From the NCBI RefSeq assembly GCF_037392515.1, contig NC_090295.1:13349001-13413000 (forward strand): DNA of 64,000 nucleotides, in the 5' to 3' direction. Made by a program: the position numbers and the translations under genes. Source of the stretch: Haliotis asinina (lineage: Eukaryota; Mollusca; Gastropoda; Lepetellida; Haliotidae). The notes beneath the pieces are model-generated. The model was not told where the DNA came from, searched no databases, and was given only the letters and a program-made list of their open reading frames with translations. Each line of letters begins with the position of its first letter. The first letter of the stretch is position 1. This document shows positions 23,336 to 35,800 of this stretch, in pieces.

Positions 23336-24748
23336 TCTCAGTACCCCTTGAATCCAGACTGGTTGTGAAACTCATATGAACGTTTGTGATGTAGCACATG
23401 AAGGATTACAACAAGAGAATACCCACAATTTTCACAAACATGAACATGACACACTACTCAACAAGGACAAAACAGTGTTAAATTTAAGCATTCAAAACTT
23501 GCACTAGTACAACATAAAGTGAATGGGCAACCTCAAGTAATAATTCGGTTATGATAATATCAAGCATGGTAATTTATTTTCATATTCAGCAGCAGGAGCA
23601 ACCTGTGTTTGTCTGCACAGTTTTATATTCTCAGTCAAGCTCTGTCAAAATTGGTATGAGTGAAACGGTATACCGCAGTATTTTGCTTTTGGGTCGGTAT
23701 GCCATAATGCAAGTCGAAAATTTGGTATTTAACATTTTGATTCTGACATTTCTATCAAATGATAAAATAGGCATGGTGAGAAGAAAACATACATCTGATG
23801 AAGACTGGATATATGCAGAGGTTGAACAACATTTCTTATAAAAATTCAACAAATGTGCCCAGGACGCATGAACATGTAAGCACTATGAATGCTAAAAATA
23901 ACATGATCTAAAAAAGTGTTATCAGTTGAATCAGTGGAATATATGACTTCATGGATTCCTGTAAAACTGACACCACATCAAGTGTCTAATCAAGGTGATA
24001 ATCAGGGCTTAAATTTGTTGAAGGTGTGAATGTGTTTGTGGTATGTTCAGTATGGCTGTTTTTACCCATTTATACAATGGTAGGGATAAATGATTCGTTT
24101 ACTTTGTCACTGATGTAAACATTTTCACAATTAAATCTAGAGGTTAATGGTGTGGGGGGAGGGGGGTGGGGATGTCAGAGTAGTGCTAAGTCTGAATCTA
24201 TATCATTTTTACTGTAACAAATAAACCTGTATCATTTGAAAAGGAGCTTGAGAGTGTTGAGTGTGTTGAGAGCTTCCTGAACTTGGGGAAATCTGGACTT
24301 GGTTCGTTTAAAGCTTTAGCATTCCAGACAGGGCTGTGTTAATAGTATTATTTAACATCCTCTGATATGATATGATTAAGGTTCAAATCTAGCACCTTTC
24401 TGTCTCTGGGCAAATGCTGTATGTTTTTTCATAACCAATTCTAAAATATTTTGTTTACCAGTAAAATACCTTTAGTGGCAATGTGATTCCATTGCAGAAT
24501 ATCAGATTTTTATATGTATCAGAATATTAATATGATGTTAAAACACAAACTGAAACTAAAGGAAAAATGTACAAAATATCAAACATTAGCTAACTAAGAA
24601 ATATGAAAGTTCAGAAATAAATATCTATAAGAACAGTACAAATCATGTTAAAAACTATGTACAAATATAATATTTCATTTCACAATGGCACATGGAACAT
24701 GTAGAAATAAACGGGTATCTTATGAAAAGAAGCAGTGATAAGTCATGA
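23336..24748. other. Intergenic DNA between RSG1 and the kinase gene
   Basis: No gene seen. A G-rich run at about 24152-24176 (GGGGGGAGGGGGGTGGGG) could form a quadruplex. Confidence 0.45.
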
Positions 24749-24908
24749 CAGGGATTGGGAAAGAAACTTTGACAATGGGCCATTTTCAGAATTACTAGCC
24801 ATTTCCTGAATTTTGAATGAGCCACTTCCTTTGTTTCCAAATTTTAAAGGGCCATTTTTCATTCTAATGTGCAAAATGGCCCATGTCCTCTGCCTTTCCC
24901 GATCCCTG
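24749..24908. mobile_element. hAT-like MITE, 160 bp
   Basis: CAGGGATTGGGAAAG and ATGGGCCATTTT at the left mirror AAATGGCCCAT and CTTTCCCGATCCCTG at the right. The flanks AGTCATGA and AGTGATGT look like an 8-bp duplication with two later changes. CAGGG termini and 8 bp fit hAT elements. Confidence 0.7.
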
Positions 24909-24909
24909 A

Positions 24910-26875
24910 GTGATGTCATATGATTGTGACAAGACATGATGATGACATCATAATGGTCTTCAAAGCATTGCATATTCATTGCAGCCATATTTACTGGTAT
25001 TAGGAGTTATCACTTGATCACACCTGAGTGATATCTCCTAGCTGAGCAGTTTTTGCATTTCAACAATTAAGCTAAATATATTTAGCTAAGTGTTGACCCA
25101 GATGTTTGGGGAAAATACATCTTCATACCAAGTGATTAACACTTCCACTCACGAACAATAGAAATTCTGTACAATTAACAAAGTAATTCTAATATATGAA
25201 TAAATACAAGTAAGAAATGCAACTCAGTCATGTTAACACATGCTTCATTTAATTCAACTTAGTGATGATTTTCTCCTGTCAAATTTATTACAGGGCTCAC
25301 TCACACAGAGTGATATTTGCTGAGCAATGATCTGAACTCCCATACTCTAACATACACTAAAAGAAATTGTAATAAATAAAATCTCTTTTTGCAAATGAGT
25401 CCAGGTTGCAATGTGAAAAACAGCAACTGGCCCACCAGCCTGTAGCTAGTAAAAATTCAGTCAGGCCAGTAAATGTCCAATCAATGACCTGACTGGATAG
25501 TGAATTATAGTGAACTTTTTCATGGAGTCATATATATCACTCTGTCAGACAAATACATGTTTAAAGCATGCAATATTATGGCCTGATAAAATGTCTATCA
25601 TTTTAGCAGCTTTATGATGAACCTGTGTCTACATTCAAGTTTCGGGCTAATAAATTATTTCATGGGAGAGTAACTTTCAGGCATAGCTGGCCTGACAGTC
25701 TAGCAAAATTTGGAAACTTATTTTTCCCACTGACTAGTTGGTTACTTTAGTGAAGATGCATCACTGACCAGGGCTTTCAAACCAGTGAGTTCACTGGATT
25801 GGCTATTGTGCTGAACTAGAAGCCAGATTTCTCGGAAATAAAAAACTGTGAGCATTTTAAAAACAGTAATAATGATGATATCATTGAGAACACATGCTGC
25901 CTGTAAGAGCAAATACTGAAATACATGGAGAATCTCACCGGAGTGTCTCTGAATATCAAATAGATATCAATGCAGGTTGATAAAGGTTATGCTTTTGTTG
26001 ACAAGTTTGATTTACCATCCAAACCAATCCCCCATCCTTTTTTTCAATATGTATACAATGAAACAATTTTTTATCAGTTGAATTCAATGGTCAAATCATT
26101 ATATGCAGTTTTATTGTAGGAATAATTCTAGGGTGTTATATCTTTATAGCATCCAAATGAAATCCACAATCACAAAATCTTCTGTTGAAGGCAGACAGGG
26201 ATGATAAATATGATAATGTACAATTCTGAGAGACAGTGGTACAGGGCAGCAACTCTTGGTGTAACACCTTATAATCAAACAAGACTCATAATATTAAATA
26301 TTTATCTTTACCGTTGAACTGTTGGACAATCTCAAAATTGTTTGGGAATTGTCAGAGTTGTTACTTGTAATTTGATTCAAATTTGCATTATGCTTTGTCA
26401 AAGGTAACAGACTACATGCAGTTTTGGGTAGCTAAACAAACTGTGAACCTTTAGCCTTGTTTTAGAATTTACATACTGTGAACCTTTAACCTTGTTTTAG
26501 TATTTACATGACTTTGTTATTGTGTACTAGTTACCAGAAAACATCCTGTCATTATGCAACTTTTGATGACATCATTATATTAAGATACTGTCCGTTCAAA
26601 CTCAGAACACTAACCATGTGATACTTGTTCCTATTTCTTTAAGGAAAGTAATTGGTAACATATGCACACTGTCCTAATGAGGACTATTGACTGAAAAAGG
26701 GTTGTATGAAAACTATTTTCTGAATGTCATATATTTAAAGTTTGCTTGGTTCTGAAATCAGTATTGTCTTGCCATCACACCAGCATTATTAGGTGATATG
26801 AAGCATTATGAGGCATTATGGTATAAAGTAGGTGTATCTTATTGCTGAGCAATTAATAAACATTGACGATATACA
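24910..26875. other. Intergenic DNA, 3' of the kinase gene
   Basis: AT-rich, no gene recognised. A 32-bp tandem duplication (TGTGAACCTTTAGCCTTG) lies near 26439-26507. Confidence 0.45.
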
Positions 26876-29800
26876 TCAGCTTAAGTTTCCACTGAGTATC
26901 TTTGATTCCATTTGTGAAATCTTGGCTTTAAGATCAACTAGATCCAAGTCAGCATCAATGACCTGCAAAGAAAGATTTATTATCTCATTTTAAATGTCAT
27001 AAGCTCCCAAATCTGAAACACAGTTGTATCCTGTTATACCTCTGAGATACCTAGCATTAGTAAAACATGCATACCGGTACCTCATTCAGACAAAGTAGCC
27101 TGACTCTAAGATGACAGTCCTTATTTCACTCCCAAAGTGTCATGTGAATGCTGGTATGCAATGCCTTTTGGTATTAGATAACTCAATAATGTTGCATGAA
27201 TGAAGTATAAATAAAATAAGAGATCAAAGATAATAGACATGTGAAAAATAGGGCAAGGACGGGTAGTCCAGGTGTCTAGGAGAGATATCCAGATACCCCT
27301 CTCAATACCCAGACCCGGTATGATCATGTGACTAATAGGTTAAGCAGTGTAATATGTTCTTCTTTAATACATGGTTAAGATGTTGAATAAACTCGAAATT
27401 GTAGGCTCTGAGCTGAAGAATATGTTGCCATTTATTATTAATTGGATGTCAGGATTTAACATGATGGGTACCTGGGTAGTGTAGGATAATACGAGGTGAG
27501 GTGGACCTGTCCCATCCCTATGAGAAATATTTCATCACAAGAACTTGTCAACACATTCCCCCCTCCCCCGTCAGTGCAGAATTGTTCCAAGGGAGATCAT
27601 ACTGCAATGTTTGTTTGTTGTTTAATGTGGCACTCAGCAACATTCCAGCATTATCCAGTAAGTATGAATCTATGTGCCTGGGATGGTCATAAACTTAGTG
27701 ATCCTGAGTCCCTTCATTCTCTTCCCACAGAGGTTACTTGTCATAATTTCCTTCGTAGGAAGTTGTGACAAGTAACCACCGTGGGAAGAGAATGGAGTCT
27801 CTTTGGAGATGCGTGTTAATATAGAAGTTACAATAACATTTGCAAAGATCCTTATTATTACAGAATACTCTTGATGAGTATTTTTCTTAATATAGAAGAT
27901 TCCCAAAAGACAGTAGATATAGTAGATTCCCAACTGAACAGACATAAAAGAGTCCCAATAGATGAACATGCTGATACAGAATAGTCTCATACAAAGGATC
28001 TTGTACTGTTTCCCCAGGATCCAAAAAGGGCAAGGTGACATAATTTCAAAAGGGGTCCCCTATTTCAAAAAGGCATGCAATGACAGATTTCCAAGTGTTA
28101 TATTATGTCTTTGATGCATATAATTCATAAAAAAAGCAGGGGTGAGATTTTCGAAGCTTTCTTACAGCAAAGATAGTTGTAAACGCCATACATTAACTTA
28201 CAACTGTCTTTGCTCTAAGAGATCTTCGAAAATTTAGGTGAAGGGTGCCAAATAAAACTACCTTGGGGAAACATTATCTTGTTAATACCAAACAGTCTCA
28301 ATGGTGACTCCAGTTAATACTGAAGTGTCACTGATGGTTTAAGTCTTGATGGAGGAAGCATTAATCATTTAAAAAAACCCAGACCATTTCTCACCAAAAG
28401 AGGGGCAGGCAACTCTCCTCTCTTCTTTTCTATCAGCCAATCTTCATGAAGCTTGTGGAGGGATTTAAGATACTCCTGCAAATGTTGGAATACCACTAAG
28501 TTGAACATGTTGAAGGTTGGATCTTACTCTGATATTGCATATACTGTGGACTACCTCCAGTTTTATATAAAAAAATTGTACAAAGAGTAAATATGCAACC
28601 CTTATGCCCTTCAGAATGCTCTATCTTTTCAATCAAACACCAAATCGCCTGGCGCAACAATGTGCAATATAACCATCATGTTGGAAAATGCACTTAAAGT
28701 TTTCAAAATCATCATCACCATCCGTGCTAGACAGCCATTGTGAGAGAGACGTAAAATGCATAAGTGACTGAGTGATTGTGGTTTTACATCACTCTCAGCA
28801 GTATTCCAGCGATATCACAAAAATGGGCTTCATATATTTTAATTTTTACCCATGTGGGGAATCGAACCTGGTGTCATAAGTGAAGTTTAAGAATGATTTG
28901 GGTAATATATCACTCATTTCAGTGTGTTGACTTAATGTGGGTGAAAAACCTTACTACTTTTGTGGAACCCTCCATTCAGACAAGCTGCTAGCAAACCAAG
29001 AAACATGATCAGAGTAAATGTGGGATTTGAACCCCCGACTTCTGAATGTATGATCTTTTCCCATTCATTCATACTTCCGAGTAAAATTTTACTGTTTAGT
29101 TCTGTCTTCAGGAATTGAAGCTTACAGTGAGTGAATGTAGTTTAGCACTATTCCAGCAATATCAAGGAGGTGGACACCACAAATTGGCTTGACACATTCT
29201 GCTTCAGTCAAAGTAAACTTATCCTCAGTACTTTTCGTTACACTCCACTACTGAGTCTAACAAAATCTTATGGGAGGTCGCGTAGAGATTGACCAATCAG
29301 AACACAGCTTACCCAATTGCGAAAGTGCACATTCGCACATACCTTTTGAACTTTTTATCTCGAAAAGGTTCGTACCTGAACGATTCCGAATGCTATTTAG
29401 CGTACGCTCGCTTCTGGGTGATGCACACGGCGTATATACAACCATGACAACGGTGAGTAAACAGTCGCTGGAAATAGTGTTTTTGGCAATATTCAAGGAT
29501 GTTTTCTTGCAGAAATATTAGCTAATGGTAACCATGTCAACAGAAACCCGAAAGCGTATATACTGCAGGTCAAATAACTGTTATATGCGGATTTTTGTTT
29601 GTGGAGAGATCTGTGTCAGTGACCTGAATATTTTGAAAGTCCCTCCGAGCCCAAAATAGTAGCCGTTGTCTGATTGGTTAAATCTATTTAACCGTCTCGC
29701 ATTTGGTTGGATGGTCATTGGTCGCTCAAAGGTTACCTGACGCAACCTTCTACTAGGTTCTGTTAGACTCAGTCGTGGAGTGTAACGAAATACACTGAGA

Positions 29801-32800
29801 CTAAGTTTACTGAGACTGCATTCTGCTTGTGTGAGGAATTGAACCTGCGTCTTCGACGTCACGACAGAACGCTTTAACCACATGGCCACATCACAGCCCA
29901 CAATAAAACATACTGGTACATACCATAGGGACATCCTTCTCTTCATCTCGGTTTCTTTTATGAATCCGATCAAAACAATTTTGTGGACTTGCTCTCAGGT
30001 AGACTGAAATGAATACATGGGAGCAGCTAACTGTAATGAACCTTCAACAGTTTTAATAATGCAACCTAAATATGTGATACTAGCATGAGTGAGTGAGTAT
30101 GGTTTTACACTGCTTTTAGCACTGTCACGCCAATATCAAGGCTAAGAACACCAGAAATGGGCCTCACACATTTTACCTACGTGGGGAATCAGACCTGGGT
30201 CTTTCAGTATGACAAACAAATGCTGGGTTAACCCATTGCCCCGGAAAACCAACTAGTTGGAAAGTCTCTTCATTTTTATTGGTCCTGCTACCAGTGAAAC
30301 ACAAGCTATATCTACTAAGCCATAACATTAGGTATGTTGTATTTCCTCTAATAAGCACACTTATTTTTTCAACAAACTTCCAGACCAGGTGCTTACTGGA
30401 GCTTAAAGTTTCAACAGAAATATATATAGATTTTATTTGAAAACCCCAACATGTGGCACACACAGTGCTTACTGCTTGAACAGTTGCTTGACCCCAATGT
30501 TTCATTAGAGATGAGAGTTATTACAGGAAATACGGTAACTGCGGCAAAATCAACTGTGAAATATTTCCGATTGGGAAGTTTTAGACAGACACCTGCTTCA
30601 TTTGAGCAGGTCTGGCTAAATATCTGGGTGTTAGCATCCTTCTTTGGGCAACATCTACAAGCTATTAGTGTAATGTCTTTCTACAATTAACATACCAATA
30701 AGGTCGATGTTTGTCGTTGGGTTCTGGTGGAGCCAGTTGTGCATCTCATTTAGGATAGTGTAGTCAATGTCTGGAATCAGTCCCCTAGGGAACAAGACAA
30801 TCGTAATTGTTACCATGGTGACTAAGCAGTGTTTTGAACAAAGCATCAAAGTCTTGAATGTAGCTTACTTAAATCTTCTGCAGGCTGTTAGAAGATATTT
30901 TTAAAGCACAGTTTATCCGGAAAATTTTCAAAAATGAATGATTGATGGCAACTGTTAAATAATTGAAAAGTTTGTTTCATGGAAAATGTGAAAACATGAA
31001 TTATTTCTGTCTTCTTACTGAAAAGGAATAATTTGTTTGATGGTGATCAGAAAATACATATTGTTGAATACAGCTTGAAAAAATATTGGTTCTCTGCTCT
31101 CAAAATTTCAGCCCTCACCCGATACAGATCACACAGATACTGCTTAAGTGAATTGCATATCACCTCCATCAGAAAAGTGTTTAAAGACATGCTGTTACCA
31201 TGGACACATGACCTCAGCAGGTCCAGATCTGTCCCTGTTGGGATATCATATTTTCTGTCATGTCAGTCTGTTAAAGAAAACTTGTCCTACCCTTGGTGGA
31301 GATTTTCAATGAAGCAATGTCTGGCACTGTAGATGGAGCGCTCAAGCATCTTAACTTTTGGTGATTCCTGCAAAAAATGTAAAATGTGTTTCTGCTAGTG
31401 AAATCCACTTCTTGAATATTCATAATGAGTGTGGGTGGGTTGGTGAGTGCGTGAGTGAGTGATTGAGTGATTGAGTGAGTGAGTTCAGCTTTATGCCGCA
31501 TCAGCAATATTTCAGTGGCCCGTTTCACAACGTAAGCTCGTAAGCTTAAGGTCTATACTGTAACACAGGAGGTACGGATGCTACGAGAAAAGTAATGGAG
31601 ACAGTCTGTAAATAATCAAGCCTGGACCAGACAATACAGTGTTCAAAAACATGAGCATTGATCTGCGCAGTTGGGAACCGATGACATGAGTCAGCCAAGG
31701 CAGCATGTCTGACCACCCGATCCCTCTAATTGCCTCTGACAACAAGCATGGGTTACTGAAGGCCAATATTCTAATTCGCACTTTCATGGGTACATAATGT
31801 CTGAAGTAGGATGAACAAAATACTACAACCAATAGCTTGTAGGTTGGCAGGTTATTATAGGAAATGTATGTTTTGAACCCACCCAAGCTCATGAAAGTAA
31901 TGCATCACAAATGTCATGTCAGAGTCAACTTAAGTTCAATACCTAAAAGATTTACATACTTGGCGACTATCAAAGAGTTTAAATATTTGTTAACTGACAA
32001 CAACTGATGTGGAAGAATTGTATGAAAAATATAAACTGTCATCCTATTAATACTTGCAAGGGACATGCTCTTCTCTTGCAATAAATTCATAATTCACAGT
32101 AACGGCTTGAACAAAGTTTGCAAAGAATAAAAAAATCAGGGCTGAGAAGTGAAGAGAAACTGCTAGTTGTACCTTGCTAGTTTCATGGTGTTCCATCATG
32201 GTGAGAGTCACATAGGACTGGAAAGCAAAACTCCACCGTGCTGCATCTCTGTACATTAAATCCTGCAGCAGACAAGGGAGACAAATCACTCTCTCACTCC
32301 AGCATACACACTGACCATGCAACCATACATCTAAACACTAATAAACTGCAATACTTTTCTAAACAAACAATGGAAATGATGCAATCTTGATCAACAAATT
32401 TTCTTCTGTGACACTGGGCATCTATAATCAACTTCTAAGCTTATAAGTTCTTTTTTTTAATGCAACAGCAGCCTAAATATTCATCACAGTCTCACAGACT
32501 GAGACTAATAACCAAGGGTGAAAATAAAAATAACCCATTGCTCAAGGGTCCAGTCCAGTGTTTTTCTCTGTTGGGCAAGCAAATTTGTATATCACGCTTA
32601 ACCAATGTCCAGTACACTATAAAATGTTAATCATGTTGTCGTTTTACAAATTTAACAAGAAACAGTATAGGTGAAAAATTACCATGACAAGTGATTTTAC
32701 ACACGCCATTGTGCCAAAGTACACAAGCAATTTTTAAGTCATTTCACCCCTGATAACATGTCCTCAGTACAAGCAAACACCAAGGATTGAAGATCTAAAT

Positions 32801-35800
32801 GAGGGTGATATTTCTAAATTAATTCTCAATGCTCTAATTTTGCTTCAAGCTGAAAAGAAAGACTGACAGAAAATGAAACCATGGTAAACATTTTGTCATG
32901 TTCAAGATTTCCACAGATGACCTGGACTTCTCTTCACCATATCTACAGCTGATTAGTAACAGTATGCATTTTGGTATACATCATCGCAAGTGCAGTTCCC
33001 TCACATCACCATAGAAACACTTTTCCATAGACGTACAATCAGCAATGAGTTGGGATTTTTTTACAGCTATATAGTACACCGGTCGAGTTTGTTAAGATTG
33101 AACATTGATTATTACTCATTTCTCTGTTTTCCTTTGTGCTTCATCACTGCATATGAAACACTTTCAAATAATATTCTATGGATCTTAAACTTTAAACATG
33201 CCACATTAAAACATTTGACTGATTTCTTTCTAATTACCATTCAAAACCTTCAAGACATAACCTACTTTAGTCTGACACGTAAAATGAATTTGCAGAGATG
33301 CAGATACGTTGCATGTTTGTGTAAAATATGCAAAAGTTGCAATATGCAAGTAAAATAAATGCCAGGGTGTGAAAAAACACTAAATGTTTATGTTTATGCA
33401 GTGTCAAAGTAACAATGCTTATTTACCCAAAACATCAACATAATGTTGCGTCTCTCATCAATTCAAGCCATCTGAACTTTAAGCTTTTCCATGTCTAAAT
33501 AGTCATGACTACAAAATTCTTGAATAGTTCTAAAGGCAATTGAAATGTACAATGGAGATAGAATACCAAGCCAGGTTGTTTAATCCATCACTGATTGGCC
33601 CATCTATTAATACTGACAAATCAAGTAACGGATTTCTGTAAACAAATTGAAAATGGTGAGTAAGAGTCATTGGCTCCCACATGCTCTTACAAACAGAAAA
33701 AACAACTTCATTAGAGGACTGTTAGTTGAATTAATAAGCAAGACTATGTTTCACAATCAATTGCCGGGTGTGTAACATTAGCTATTTGCAGTGTAAAAGT
33801 GGAAGAACACAATAGGAACAAGGTTTTGAAAAAAACAAACTAACAGAGTGAAAACATGGCTGTTATATCATAAATAGCCATCTTGGTATCTTGTATTACA
33901 CCAAAACAGATGCAGACTAAGTTGCATATTTCTCACAGCACACATGGGTATTTCAGGCATTTTGTAATTATAAATGCGCAAATTTTAAAAACCTGTCGAT
34001 GAAAGATAGTAAAAGCATCTAGTATATCACAGTAATTAGAAGTAAAACTTGCATACATTCCTAAAATAGGATTTCAAATTGGGCCAATACAACATTAAAA
34101 CATGCTGAGGATTGCCAACAACTGAAGGTAGGGACCATGGAGACTTACAGTACATGTACTTTGGGTACCTGCATGGACCCTAGCTTGATTTATACCAGCA
34201 GTTTAACCATTTACGATTGTACTGATATTTAGCCATGACTAAACAACAAATATTCAGTGATTAACAAAAAGGTGTGTAGAGCTAATATAACTTTTGGGAC
34301 TGCACATGGGTTAGCTGTATAAGCTATAATTTAGCATTGTTGGGAGGCTTTTGTCTCATTTTATTATTGAATTAAATACTGCTGCATCTGTTTAACTGAT
34401 ACCCGTATTTTGAAAAGATGGTGGGTATGTAAAAGCATAGCGACCCTCTTGAAATTAGAAATACCTAGTTTCAAAACTATGGGTATCATACCAATATGGT
34501 CAAAAGCTTATCTGGAGCTCTGTATTTGTTTACTTACAAGACTGTTATATCCTCTGACACTTTTCCATTTGTCGACTGGTTCTGGTAGGACCTGAGAGAT
34601 AGTGATTTCAAATGAGAAACACAAATGATTGTACTTTAAATACACAAAAAAAGCAAAAAACACTCTGTCCTGTATTTTGATAACACACTTTATTATATGC
34701 TCTTACAAACTAGATGGTGTAAATGTCAACATTATTGCAAAGATGTTTTTCCTTAAATTCATATATTTTTCTTTTCAATGATCTTGCTCACCTCAACTTT
34801 TGGATTCTGTTTGAAATGTTCAAGGAAGGTGGTCTTCCCACAGCCTATGTTTCCCTCAACAGCAATCTGCAACAGTAACAGAATTTTACAGAAAAGAACT
34901 AGTCTGTATAAATTTTCATGTCTTTATCAACAAACAGGAGGTCAAGTCTATCTAATCTTGTCAAATATGCTATCTGTGTGCTTCCTCTTATTGAGCACAC
35001 TATCTAAAGGCAACTGTTCTTTATTTATCTCAGAGACGTTTTGCAAGGCGTATTCAGTACAAACTCCATCAAAAATGAATGTTTTCTTGATTGTAACTTT
35101 TATCATATCCAGGACAAAAATCATTTAGTGTACAAATACATACCATATGAATTTGCAAAATAATGCAGGGCTCAATTTCAGAAATGTTAAACTGCTTGCA
35201 CCAGGTGTAACTTTAGATAAAAACCTTGTTGCACCAGACAAACTCCAGATGCATCTCTTTTATTGCAATGTGTAATGAAAGAAATAAACTTTTGAAATAT
35301 TTAGTAACTTATTTAGTTTACCCACTCACAAACTGACATGCACCTTGGTGCAGGTTAGGCAAATAACTAGGTTGTAACATTGGGTTGCGCCAGTGCAAGT
35401 AACAATTAAAGCACTAAATAGAGCCCAGTAATGCTATTTGGAGTTAGTCAAAAAAAGAAAAAGGCAAATCTACAATTAAAGCATCATTTCTCACTGTAAA
35501 GACATGTTGCGATTTTGTGGTTTCATCTCGAGTAGGCATCAACTGTGTGAAGTCTCCTGAAATAAGAAAAACAAAGAGATCACTGGCTGCTGATGCTACA
35601 CATTGTCAACCAAGATAACAAAGAATTTTTTTTTAAAAATGAGTACTTTTGTATAACAGATTCAAATTAAAGACACAAAATAGATTTCTGTAGATTGTAA
35701 GGGGCTCAGATAATCACTGATGAGAACATTTGATCAAGAAAGCTATTTTGGCGCAAAATAAGCTTTTGTGTCAACACTATTAAGTCCAAAGAGTTAGCTT

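Noticed and set aside
29581-29973. 130-codon - strand frame
   Set aside because: It crosses a DNA element, a SINE and a kinase exon; only the part at 29924-30003 is coding, as a kinase exon in its proper splice context.
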